Shown here: one piece after another, positions 45,012 through 55,679 of the stretch | Numbering within the stretch: the stretch's first letter is position 1 | Layout: the number at the start of each line of letters is the position of its first letter | Assembly (NCBI GenBank): GCA_015956445.1 | Contig: WIUZ02000008.1 | Span: 868,001-932,000, forward strand | Reading direction: 5' to 3' | Length of the DNA: 64,000 nt | Source of the DNA: Thelephora terrestris | Taxonomy: Eukaryota; Basidiomycota; Agaricomycetes; Thelephorales; Thelephoraceae | Program-made: the position numbers and the translations under genes | Notes under the pieces: model-generated | The model's database searches: none | The model's input: only the letters and a program-made list of their open reading frames with translations | Told to the model about the DNA's origin: nothing

Positions 45012-46595
45012 CTACAGACAAACCTCCAAGGGACGATACGATTCTAGACATTTATCAGTGATTTCAAGCTCCTGGACCAGGGCCTTGAACCTATAAGTCA
45101 CCGGCCGACACATATGACAGGGACCGTCAATCAGGAGCGAGCTGAGTTGGTTTCCAGAAGCCATGCGACGAGACAGGTATTCGATGAGAGGGAACCAGTT
45201 GCCGCTATTCAGAGAAGGCCGTTCAAGGAAAATGTGGTGCAAGGAAGGGGGGAACGATAGGCCTTGGTCCAGTGTCGAGAACACTGTGGACAGCGGGACC
45301 CGATAAAGGTTTAATGTCTTCAGGTTCGGCAGCTGAACGCGCAGATCCTTCATGGCTCCAAGGCTCGTGGACGTTTGGAAGTAAACAACATGCTCCCGTG
45401 TCACGTACGCGACGAGATCCGAGGTAAGTCGCTCTTGCAGATACATAGGGGTTTGATCCAGCTGTAGAGTGAGCGTCACGAAAGAATACATCCGTGCCCT
45501 CATGGAGGGCGAGAGACAGAATTTTCGTGGACTGCCCACACCGAACACGATGCGACTACCAGGAGAGATGCAAAGTCCAAGTCCATTCCGAGATCTGCCG
45601 CGACGCCGGAGGTAGTCTCGTAGGAAAGGACCGATCGTTTGCGAGATGTCCGTGGCTTGACAATGAGACAGGCTGAGAGATAGCGCGTTCATCTTTCGGG
45701 GATATTCCAATCGACGCAGCAATCCAAACACTTGACCCATATTCCCATTCACCTCCAGTTCCATCAAGTGAGGCAGTGATACTTGACAGTCCCCATCGTC
45801 TTCATCGGCGGGGATTGCCTGAGTGTGAAGTCTGAGCTTCTCAAGATGGTCATTGGAAGCGAGAATCGAGAGAAATTGGGAAGTGATTGGCGTGGGCGAG
45901 TTTTCATCGAAGGAGAGATCTAGAGTGGTCAAAAGTGTTGTTCGTGGCAATAGATTGTCCCAGGACGAGACGATGCAGTTACTGAGATCTAGGTGCTGCA
46001 GTTTCAAGAGACAGGAGTATGCGAGGAAGGAGACGTCCAGCGGTGTATCATCTTCGCTCCACAAAATGAGCGACTCCAAGCTGCTGGTCTGGAGCCCACC
46101 ACCGATGGAGAGGAGCGGGGAGATGATGGAAGTTAGATGGCAATGCATATCGGTCCGAAGGTGGACCCGTCGTATGGTATCGCGTGTAGCCCTTTCCCTC
46201 AACACCATCTGTTGGGGTTCGCTGATACAGCCGAACAGGTGCATTGACCCGTCCAGAACGAGATCGAGCGGAGTCGCGACGCTAGAGCGAAGACACCGTT
46301 TCTTCCAGTCGAAGAAGTTGTTGCCCCAGAAAGTCCAAAGCCCGGGAGTCTGCGAGGCGACCTTGAACCAGTGATGACACACGAGGAGGAAATTGTATGA
46401 GACGTCCTCCATGTTATCAAGAGGTTCTTTGGGCGTGATGTTCCAACGGAATATGTTGCCGAGGACCTCAGGTGGGAGCGAGGATACGTTCAATAGCGAG
46501 TTGCGAGCGCGTTTGAGTTTGATTATCTCGTTTTCGTGTTCTTTGATCTGCTTCTCCAAAGCCAAGATGGAATCAATGTTGACCTGACGTTCCAT
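45012..46595 (-). CDS. F-box protein with leucine-rich region
   Basis: A single coding exon of about 527 residues. The start is set at MERQVNIDSILALE (46595), because a 53-nt intron (46649-46597) directly precedes it and upstream in-frame sequence hits a stop when spliced. A short coiled coil (ALEKQIKEHENEIIKLKRA) leads into the F-box SLPPEVLGNIFRWNITP...LVCHHWFKVASQTPGLW. Leucine-rich repeats such as LQHLDLSNCIVSSWDNLL and LTTLDLSFDEN follow. Such proteins bind Skp1 through the F-box and present substrates to an SCF ubiquitin ligase through the repeats; the substrate is unknown. It lies between the two NACHT genes on the opposite strand. A truncated copy lies at 58143-58951. Confidence 0.85.
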   Translation of the reverse strand: MERQVNIDSILALEKQIKEHENEIIKLKRARNSLLNVSSLPPEVLGNIFRWNITPKEPLDNMEDVSYNFLLVCHHWFKVASQTPGLWTFWGNNFFDWKKRCLRSSVATPLDLVLDGSMHLFGCISEPQQMVLRERATRDTIRRVHLRTDMHCHLTSIISPLLSIGGGLQTSSLESLILWSEDDTPLDVSFLAYSCLLKLQHLDLSNCIVSSWDNLLPRTTLLTTLDLSFDENSPTPITSQFLSILASNDHLEKLRLHTQAIPADEDDGDCQVSLPHLMELEVNGNMGQVFGLLRRLEYPRKMNALSLSLSHCQATDISQTIGPFLRDYLRRRGRSRNGLGLCISPGSRIVFGVGSPRKFCLSPSMRARMYSFVTLTLQLDQTPMYLQERLTSDLVAYVTREHVVYFQTSTSLGAMKDLRVQLPNLKTLNLYRVPLSTVFSTLDQGLSFPPSLHHIFLERPSLNSGNWFPLIEYLSRRMASGNQLSSLLIDGPCHMCRPVTYRFKALVQELEITDKCLESYRPLEVCL

Positions 46596-48077
46596 TCTGT
46601 TCCCAACCGCGTCAAAAGTGAAAAAAAAGTCATGGTGCGTGTTTCTTACGTTGAGTACGGTTGCTACTTGTGAGTTGGGAATTTGACGCGTCGTCGGAAT
46701 GAACCGGTGAGAAATCGTGTCTCGATGATGGTGGGAGAGGCAGAACGTAGGACAATCGACCATGGTTTCTGGTGCCGCGACGCAGAAGGGCATCCCGTTG
46801 GATCAACGTCCTTCGTTTTGTGCTAAATACTTCCTTGGGACCCTCGTCTCCAGTACCTGTTGTCGATTGACACTTTCCTCCCGTATTTTGAACAACGAGA
46901 TCGCCAATAATCGCTTCCTTCCTTCGTCCGCGAGCCTGTTTAGTCATTTCGGCGTCAAGGCGGGACCGTTGTCGCTCGACGTCGTCTCGCTACCACTGGT
47001 CATAGTCTCCGTTCTCGCGCGCATGCATAGTTCTCGCCTCATCGATACTTCTCAACCCAAAGTGCTTTCTTCGGATCTGGCGACCTACTCCTGAAAATGC
47101 GTGGATCTGCCCAAGTTTCCCAAGCTCACCGCGGTCAGAACGTACCTGCAGAACTCGAGATCCCGGTCTCCTTGTGGGATTCAGTACTTCCTCTGTTAAA
47201 CTCGCCCACCGTGCAGTTGCATTTTAAGCACCTTACTCGTGCTTGCTGTCTTCCCCGAAGGATGGCTGAAGTTCGTGACACGATCCCTGACGCAGATATT
47301 TCCAATTTCCATGTATCTACACTACGGGACAGACACATTGAATAGGTGGCAAATGAACGTTTTTCACGTCGACCTACAGGTCCAGTGCGTCACCGACTTG
47401 AGGGATCAAGACCACGCTTTCCCCACCCAAGGCGGAGTTTCTGCAAGGTGATTGAGGAAGACACTCTGAGGATGAACCAAGTTCCACCATGACACAAGTG
47501 ACTAGACGTACGAAGCGTCACTCAATCCCCCCCTCCCTCTGCCTAGTCCGGGGACTCAAACTTCGTAGACTCACCTCACTCGTGCAGCGGGAAGCAGGAG
47601 AGTTATGCAGCCCTCGCCACCCCATCGATTGAAGTGTAAGAATTGCGTCACCGAGTGACTCATCGGGCCGTAGGTAGTACAATAAGTCGCTCATACCATA
47701 TCTCATCGCAAATGTCTAAACCACCGTCGCACAACGAACCTGCCGAAAGAAAACTTAGAGACTGGTGTATGCATATGGTAGCGCGGGGTGCGCTCCGCAG
47801 AGATTACCGATGTTCACTGTTACAGATACAGCAGCGTCGCAAAAGACCATCACAAGCATGATGATTCATGTACTCTCGTCCATTTCCGGCCCTTGCATGC
47901 TGAGGCACGGTAAGCCCAAATAACCCGAACGAGAAAGCGAGATGTCTGCGGCCCACGGCGCCGACTAAGTAGGCTATGTTGCGGAGGAAACAAAAGTCAA
48001 GCTGCGGTAATGAGTTCACCATGTCGGAGCAGCCGTCATGACCGAGAAGTGACTGTTACCATAAGCCCGATGTCTAT
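46596..48077. other. Spacer between F-box and unknown gene, duplicated downstream
   Basis: Contains the F-box 5'-UTR intron and about 1.4 kb without recognised genes. Matching sequence reappears at 58952-61219, interrupted there by a 1.2-kb element. Shared words include ATAGTCTCCGT and ACTTCCTTG. Confidence 0.6.
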
Positions 48078-49222
48078 TTAGACCACAATGTTCAGCAGCA
48101 CGCTGTGGCACGTGTCCACAGAGTACGATGGGACTCCTGGGGTAACATCATACACGACCCTCCAGGTGATAAAATCGGGCCGGTAAACCTTCGCGCAGAG
48201 GAACCACTTGTCATGGTGTCCATGAACGGCGAGGTAAGGATGCTGCAGTCACAGTGCTTAATTTAGTAAAAGGGGATGGAAGAACGGGCAGTTCGTACCT
48301 ACAGGATGTTTACCGGATATGTCATTGCTGGGCTGAGAAAAGTTAACGATCAGCGGGGCTTTCATAACTATTAGTGAGCCACACACAACAGCACAAAATA
48401 TTCCAGCAGGAACTCGCTGAGGAGGGGTACTTCTTGTGAGAAAGACGACAGGTGATCCACCTGTGGCAGATACAGCAACACTACGCCCAGGACCGTTTGC
48501 TTCGATTCCCCCATTCGTCATCGTTAAACTCGGCCAATTGTTGGATGGCGATGAGTCCCATCTCTGCGGCATATCAGCTTTGGGTCCGATTCCATTTTCC
48601 CTTCAGACTCACTGCCCAGGTGTGGGTTGCAGAACCCGCCGTGGAACCAGTGATGGATAAGACCAGAGGGACACCGGTGGCGTTGCGGTTTTTGCTAGAA
48701 GGGTTCCACGCGGAGAGAGTGAGATTATCAAGGTTATCAATGACGTCCCCTCCCAATCCAGCACACCAGTCGCCAATGGCAGGGTTCGTTTGCATCACAA
48801 CAGGAAACGAGGTGGCGGACACGAGGGTAGCGCGACCCAACAAGATCGCAAGGGATTGAGGAACCATGCCAAGAAAACCTGAAGAAGATACATACCCAGT
48901 CCCGTTAGAAAAAGGTTTTGGGTGCGAGGGTACGGGGATGGCGCCGTTGAGAACTGGGCTCACTTTTAAGGCTTGGATTAAACCGCTCGGTCCTTCTGAC
49001 AACGTGCCACTGGCGGGTGTTTAAGAGGAGAAGGGTTCCCGTGGTGTCGGAACGTCGACGCGTGACGGCAGCGGATTTGCCCTGGATCAACCGATCAGTT
49101 GAACCCACAGCTGTTCCACCCAGATAACTTGCTGGGAACGTCAACTTTTCTTCTCCCTTCATACTCGTCTCAGCCCGCTTGATACTCACCGCACCATGGA
49201 CCCGTTTCGTTCGCGGAGGCAT
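48078..49222 (-). CDS. Unknown basidiomycete protein, beta-rich
   Basis: At least three exons. The middle exon (about 49005-48620) encodes SSSGFLGMVPQSLAILLGRA and GDWCAGLGGDVIDNLDNLTL. A 49-nt intron leads to NWPSLTMTNGGIEANGPG and VAVSATGGSPVVFLTRS. A last exon (about 48245-48078) ends in HPYLAVHGHHDKWFLCAKVY and SVLLNIVV, then TAA. A possible first exon starts MPPRTKRVHGA at 49222 with a GTGAGT donor, but the 5' structure is unresolved. Alternating hydrophobic and polar residues suggest a beta-sandwich. No signal peptide or catalytic motif is visible and the family is not recognised. It is divergent from NACHT copy 2, 250 bp away. The C-terminal part is duplicated at 61220-61650. Confidence 0.6.
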
Positions 49223-49471
49223 TTACAAAATCACACCTACGCCTTCACGCGTGCCCACGTTTTTACTGCTCGTCCAGAGAAAACGGGAGAGGAAGACAAA
49301 CGGGAAAACGAGACCCCCGAGTCCACCTGGAGTCTGGATCAGTTAGGGTCGGCGCAAACTTCTGCTGGTCACATGTCGTGGCTGTATACCTGGCCTATTA
49401 CGGCAGTGCCTATCGTACGGGCAACACTCCTCTATTTCCCACCAAGCTATCTCACAATTGCTAGCAGAGCC

Positions 49472-52400
49472 ATGCTTAGAAAGCGACGTCCAACAGCTTC
49501 TGGTACCCCTGGGGATAATCATGGTACGACTGGAGGTAAGCCTAGTATTCATCCCCGGCGAGACTAATCGACGAATCCGCATCTTCCAGCAAAGAAGCAA
49601 AGAGTCGTCAGTTGTGTGAAGATGCTGCTCGATATCGCGAAAGAGTCTGCAGATTGGTTCCCTCCCCTCAAGGCCGCCCTCGGAGGAGTGAATGCGCTCA
49701 TCAGCCATTTTGAGGTATTTGTTGAATCAGTGGCCGTCGCGCACAACTGAAGCGATCGCCCGCAGCAATTCAAAGACGTCAAGGATAAGATCCAGGAACT
49801 TTTACCGGAGTTGGATAGGCTCAAACAAAACTTCAGCACTGCAACGCTGGACGGAGATCCCGAGGAGAAAAATCGGCGCGAGGAATTGGTTAGGTGCGCA
49901 TCCGTCGATGTTCAGTTACCCCCCTCCAAACTGTCGTTCCAGAGCATTAGAACAGATCGAAGAAGAATCCAAGAACCTGTTGTCAAAGAACCCCTCCGCC
50001 CGTTTCGCGGACAAGGAGGAGGACTCAAAAGTAGTGGCAGGTCACATCGAGCGACTTCGAAAAGCCATAGTCTGCTATAAAGTAAGTTATTATTATTCCC
50101 CGCATCGAGTGTGGTTGACGGCCGGACTAGATTTCTCAACAGCAATCAATCTACCGTCAAATCACCCATCTCACAGTAAGACTACCCCTTGTTGTCGATA
50201 GGATGACTAGCAACTGACCTATTTCCTAGTCGTCGTTCGATACACTCTTGAAGCTCCAGGAGGTAACCTGCTGTGCCCCCTCGTCATCGTATCCGCTCAC
50301 GAATGATTAGAAACGTCCGGCAGTGACCGTCAAGCTAGAATCCATTGTGGCACAGTTGGGTAGACTCGAAGATGCCCCCTGGAAATCGGAGTTCCAGCAC
50401 GACCGATGGGTAAAGCTGTTCGAGTAAGCAACTAAATAACCCCACCGGCGGGCATGCTGATATCCCTTTCAGTGATCTCAGGCCCATCAAGGAAAAGGCG
50501 AAGGCGCTCCGCGAACGCGTAACAGCCGAGGGACACGCGAGTGATGAAGGGGACATTGTGGCCGTATCTAAATTGGCGGACGACCTCCGGGATATCCTCC
50601 TCGAGTACTGGGTTAGCATCCAGAACGCCGAAACAACCGTTTAGTCGCTGAAGCAGTAGTTTTTGGACAGATGGCTCAACAACAGGCAATTCATGATCAG
50701 AACTGTAGGCTGATAGTAAGTCACGAATCTAGTGCTCCAAAGACCCAACTGACCTAAATGTACTTCTAGGACGCAGGTCAGACTTTGTTACCCCGTTTCT
50801 CACCGCCTGACTCACCTCTTCGCAGCCGACTTGTTGGTGTTGAGCAACTGCCGTCGTGCACAAGGAGCCGAGTACTGTCACGGCGACCGTCGTGGTTGCC
50901 TCAAAGGGACGCGGGACACTGTGCTCAGTGAAATTGAAACATGGGCCGAGGACTTCGACAAGTCACCTGTCTTCTGGCTGAACGGGCTTGCCGGAACAGG
51001 GAAATCCACAATCGCTCAAACCATTTCCGAACGTCTCTTCGCTGAAGCCCGCCTCGGAGCGTCCTTCTTCTGCTCGCGCGACTTTGAGGACCGCAGCAAT
51101 CTCCGCTTCATACTCCCCACCCTGGCATTCCAGCTGGCACACAAATACTCCGACTTTCGATCCCACCTCGTCCCCCTCCTACGGTCGAATCCCGATGTCG
51201 TACACGAGTCGCTCTACAATCAAATGAAGAAGTTGATCGCGGAGCCGCTTCAGGCGGCGAACATTTCGACGGTGATCGTTATTGATGCCCTCGACGAATG
51301 CAAAGATGACGAACCGTCGTCTGCGGTCCTATCCGTTTTGGGGCGGTTCGTCGAGCGGATCCCCGAAGTCAAGTTCTTTATCACTGGCAGGCCCGAGCCC
51401 AGGATCAAGACCGGATTTCGTCTCCCTCTCCTCGTGGACTGGACCGATGTCTTTGTTCTTCACAACGTTCCTCTCTCCTTAGTCAACGACGACATACGGC
51501 TTTTCCTGAAGCATGAACTTTCGGAACTCGCACGGCGGCGTCAGCTAGAGCGGTGGCCAAGTGATGAACACGTTAACGTCTTGCGTGACAGAGCCGCTGG
51601 CCTCTTTGTGTATGCCGTTGCGACTGTTAAGTTCTTGGGTAGCAATATCCACCTCCCAAAAAATCGACTGGCTGTCATCTTGAAGCTTCCGGAAAGTACA
51701 ATCCCTGAGGGCAAGACACGGTTCAACCCGAACACCACACTCGATTCACTGTACACATCAATCCTCGAAGCGGCCATTGGCGAGGGGGACCCTGATGTCG
51801 ATTTCAAGGTCCGAACTACTGTTGGCGCCGTCGTCTTGGTTGTAAATCCCCTTCCACCACCCGCGATCGCGGAGCTCATGGATCTGGACTCCGAGGAGGT
51901 CATACTTTTCCTCACAAAGATACAGTCGCTGCTTGCCATAGGCGAAGATTTCAGCCAACCCGTAAAACCCTTCCACAGGTCATTTCCGGACTTCATCACC
52001 GATCCCTCTCGTTGCGCCAACTCAAGATTTTACATCTCCCCTGAATACCTACATTGCGAAATCGTGACGAACTGCCTGAGAGTAATGAACGACAGGCTGG
52101 AACAAAACCTTCTATCACTCCCTGAATATGCCTTAAACTCGGAGGTCGAGGATCTACAGTCCAGAATTGAGAATCGAGTTAGCAGCGCGTTGCAATATGC
52201 CTGCCGGTCCTGGCACAACCACCTCACCACTTCCAGGAGAGATTTTACCGATGTTACCACCTACCTACGCACTTTCCTGGAGAAGAATTTCCTAGCCTGG
52301 TTGGAGGTACTCAGTGTCCTTGGGGATGTAGGGGGAGCCGCCATTGGATTGGAAAAACTGATGAGCTGGCTACAAGAGGTTCGCTTCTGTGCTCTACATC

Positions 52401-54229
52401 ATGCCCCCCGACGCTAATGTAGCTCAAATCAGGTCTCCCAGGACGATACCCTTCTGAACACCGCCAGAGACTGCTTCAATTTTGTGACCAAGTTCTTCGA
52501 ACCCATCAATGTCTCCGCCACCCATATTTACCACTCCGCGCTGGAACTGTGCCCTATATCGTCGATCGTCCGAAGGTTGTACTACGAACGGTGCCGTACT
52601 GACACCTGCTTGCCAAGAGTTGTGGTCGGAGCCCCGGATTCGTGGGACCAGGCGGTATCCTTTTCCAACAAGGATCAATACGTCTCCTGCATTTGGTCAC
52701 CATGTGGTCTGTTTATTGCGGCGCAGACGCCAGAAACGGTTGAGATCCGGGATCAGCTCACCGCCGAACTACTCACCACCCTCCAACCCCCCGAAACCAT
52801 ATGTCTCAAAGGCCCACTTGCATATTCACCTGATGGGCGTTCGCTTGCCTGTGCCTCTGATACTTCGATTCTAATCTGGGATATTCAGACAGGTGGAGTC
52901 GCTGGAGAGATATGCTGCGGGTTTGAAACATCCTCGATGGTATGGTCACTGGATGGGAGTGAAATTGGGCTCATCGAATCCGGTGGGGTCGTGCATAGGC
53001 ATGACTTTACCTCAAACACAACATGGTCCCCCGGGAGGTTCTCGCCTGAAGACGTACTGTGCCTTGTGGCCCACGAAAAATCATTCCAGATCCTCGTGAC
53101 CCCAATTTCTCACGAATCTGATTCTGCCACAGTTGAGGTCTTCGAGTTTGGACACACTCTCACTATGATCCGCTCATTTGGTGTCAACCAAGCCGAGGGG
53201 TACCTTCTTCCCAGGCGGGTTTCCTACTCTCCAGCCACTCGTTGCTTTGCTTTCTCCATTAGTGGCAAGCTCCAAATCTTTGACAATCAGAATTCTTGCC
53301 ACACGGTGGAGCTCGCAATTCCCGGTGACTCAAATCTTTCCCCCCTCTTCTCTCCAGACGGGAGTCTTCTCGCCACCAGCAAGGATTCTGATGAAATCTT
53401 TATTTGGAAATACGCTTCCGGAAATTGGATGCAGTGGAAAAACATCAGGTGTGAGGATCTGGAGCATATTACTCAATTTTCCCCATCCCAATCGTCGATC
53501 CTGTGTATCCATGGGGATATCGTCCGTGGATTGCGTTTGGATGACGTTCCTTCCACTCCCGAAATCCGTCCTCAGTGGTGGATACGACTTTCCCGTTCCG
53601 GGAGTTACATCGCGACCGCCTACGAGTCTGAGGCGACTGTCACGATCATCGACCTCAATTCACGGCCCCCCCCTCGGTTGATCGACACGGGTGTGAAGAT
53701 AAAGGGTTTGGCCCTCACTGGCAACATTCTTTTGGTGTTGGGTCTGGATACAGTTGTGGGCTGGCTGCTCAGAGAAGGAGGGCGGGTAGGCGGGGTGTTC
53801 AGCGTTTGGACCATCCCAATAGCGCATTACAGAAACGGCCCGGAGTTCGCGGCTGAAGGCCACGTTGGAATGATCGGGCTCGGTGATCCTTCGAAAAATT
53901 TCATCTACGATACAAACACCGGGGATATCCTCCAGCCTGACAAAGCACCCGGAACTCACCGCGGTTATCGGTATTCCCTCCGACGGACATTTTGTGGTCA
54001 GGACTACCTTGATCTCCACAATATGCCTCCGTGTAATACTCCCCCCGAAGGCGGTTGGCAAACCACAAAAATTGCAGTACGTGATGGGTGGGTGAAGGAC
54101 CCAGAAGGGGGACATAGGTTATGGTTACCGGTCGAGTGGAGGGCATTCTGGGATCTCCTGGATTGGCGCCACGATATTGCTACACAGTTTAGCATTATCA
54201 CCGGGGAACCTGTTGTCGTCAAGTTCTAG
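49472..54229 (+). CDS. NACHT-WD40 (STAND NTPase), copy 2
   Basis: Paralogue of the 38893 gene with the same exon pattern, starting MLRKRRPTASGTPG. The N-terminal exons carry QFKDVKDKIQELLPELDRL and QIEEESKNLLSK. The large exon (about 50827-52380) has FWLNGLAGTGKSTIAQ, VIVIDALDECKDDEP and FFITGRPEPRIK. The last exon (about 52434-54229) holds WD40-like blades (SCIWSPCGLFIAAQ, SILIWDIQTGG). The NACHT exons are highly similar between the copies. The beta-propeller exons are clearly more divergent, with substitutions and small indels concentrated there, as expected when the sensor part evolves fastest. Expected role is the same as for copy 1. Confidence 0.88.
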
Positions 54230-55490
54230 TTAGAATCCCTCCGCCTTCTTTCGCTCTCATGCAACTGAAACAATTTCTGTCTTAGGCATTAAGACTGTCA
54301 ATTATGTCTCGCAAGTTGGGGCTGGAAACCCACTTTATCCTATATTGCGCGCTCCCAGTACTTTCTAGACAAACTCTAAACAAACGTCGATGCGTATTTT
54401 ACCCAACTCGCTCTTCGGTCGAATCGCAGAAAGTGACTTGGCAGGTGATACTATGGATTCAAATGGATACGATAGGTTTAGAATTGAAGGTCAAGTTGCT
54501 GGCCCATGGGAGAGGGGGTGAGGTGCTGGTAAACATGTGGGCTACGAGCGCCTACCATAGCGGAATGTGTGCAATCGGATAACTTCGAAGGAATCCTGGC
54601 CTCCATCAAAATTTTGTTGGGTCCCACCTCCAGTGCGTCGTGGCCAGAGGTATCCAAAAGTGGTCCGGAGATAATAGTGCGACGACCTCTACCACCGAAT
54701 TTGGGATACAATACACGGGAACTCGCAGCCCTGTCCCATGAACTGAACGAGAGGCGAGCGGTACCCTTAAATAATGAGCGAAAAGCGAGCAGAAGCATCC
54801 CATGGATCCTCCAGATTGAAGATATCTTTGGGAACGTCCTCCAAAGAAAAGGTGAAGACCCGGGAACGATGAAGACTCTACCCCTGACGATCGGACGTTG
54901 AAGTTGCGAAGCGGTGAGGTTTGTTCTTCAAGCTTAAAGTACAATTTCTACCCTGGTGACAGTAAGACGATGACGGTTTGAGAGCACGGAATGAGGCAAT
55001 CGGCGAGGCTGCCCTCGATTTTAATGGAATCGGGCGGGACTCCAGCCTCGAATTCAGAGCGAGGGGGGGGGTGGCTCCGATGCATGGGCAGGAGCTGAAA
55101 ATCGGGGATCCAAAGAGGAGAAATGTTGCAAAGTTCGTCGCGTCAGCGCTCAGCGGCTAAGCATTTAGCTATGAGTTACAATTATAGTTAGTGCCCGGCC
55201 CCTGGAGACTCGACGTTGGAAGAGAGCCTTGAAATGTCGTGGGCTGGTCGAGGTTCTAAGCGTACCCAGCACTCCTCCCAGCTTATCGTTGCGGGTATGG
55301 AGTTCACCTGCCTAGTCACGAGACGCGTGAACGTTCATTCAAACTCCATGTTCGTATGCCAGGCCTTCCATTCCCGTGATTATGCAAACACGTATACACC
55401 CGGAAAGACAGCGCGAGCCCAAATCTGGATACAAAATCACTCCTGCCAAACGTGCAAACTCTTCCACCATTGCCCGAGAAGATCTACAAT
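54230..55490. other. Intergenic region with no recognised gene
   Basis: The first 210 bp are the duplicated flank shared with 43695-43890. The remainder has short frames without motifs. Confidence 0.5.
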
Positions 55491-55679
55491 TGTATCCAGT
55501 CTCCACCATCGAAGGATGACATAGGAGAAAATGTCATATTGGACGGGGTATAATGTAAGGTAACGGTGAAGCGCGAAAGTGGTTGGTGATTTCGAGGGGA
55601 GATAGTAAAGTTGTCGGATGTACCAATAAGATGAAACGAAAAAAACAGGAAATCCAATGTCACAGCACGGTACCTTCGA

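Noticed and set aside
46595-46793. Upstream extension of the F-box protein starting MPFCVAAPETMVDC
   Set aside because: It runs through a canonical 53-nt intron; after splicing it is out of frame with the F-box protein, so MERQ is the better start.
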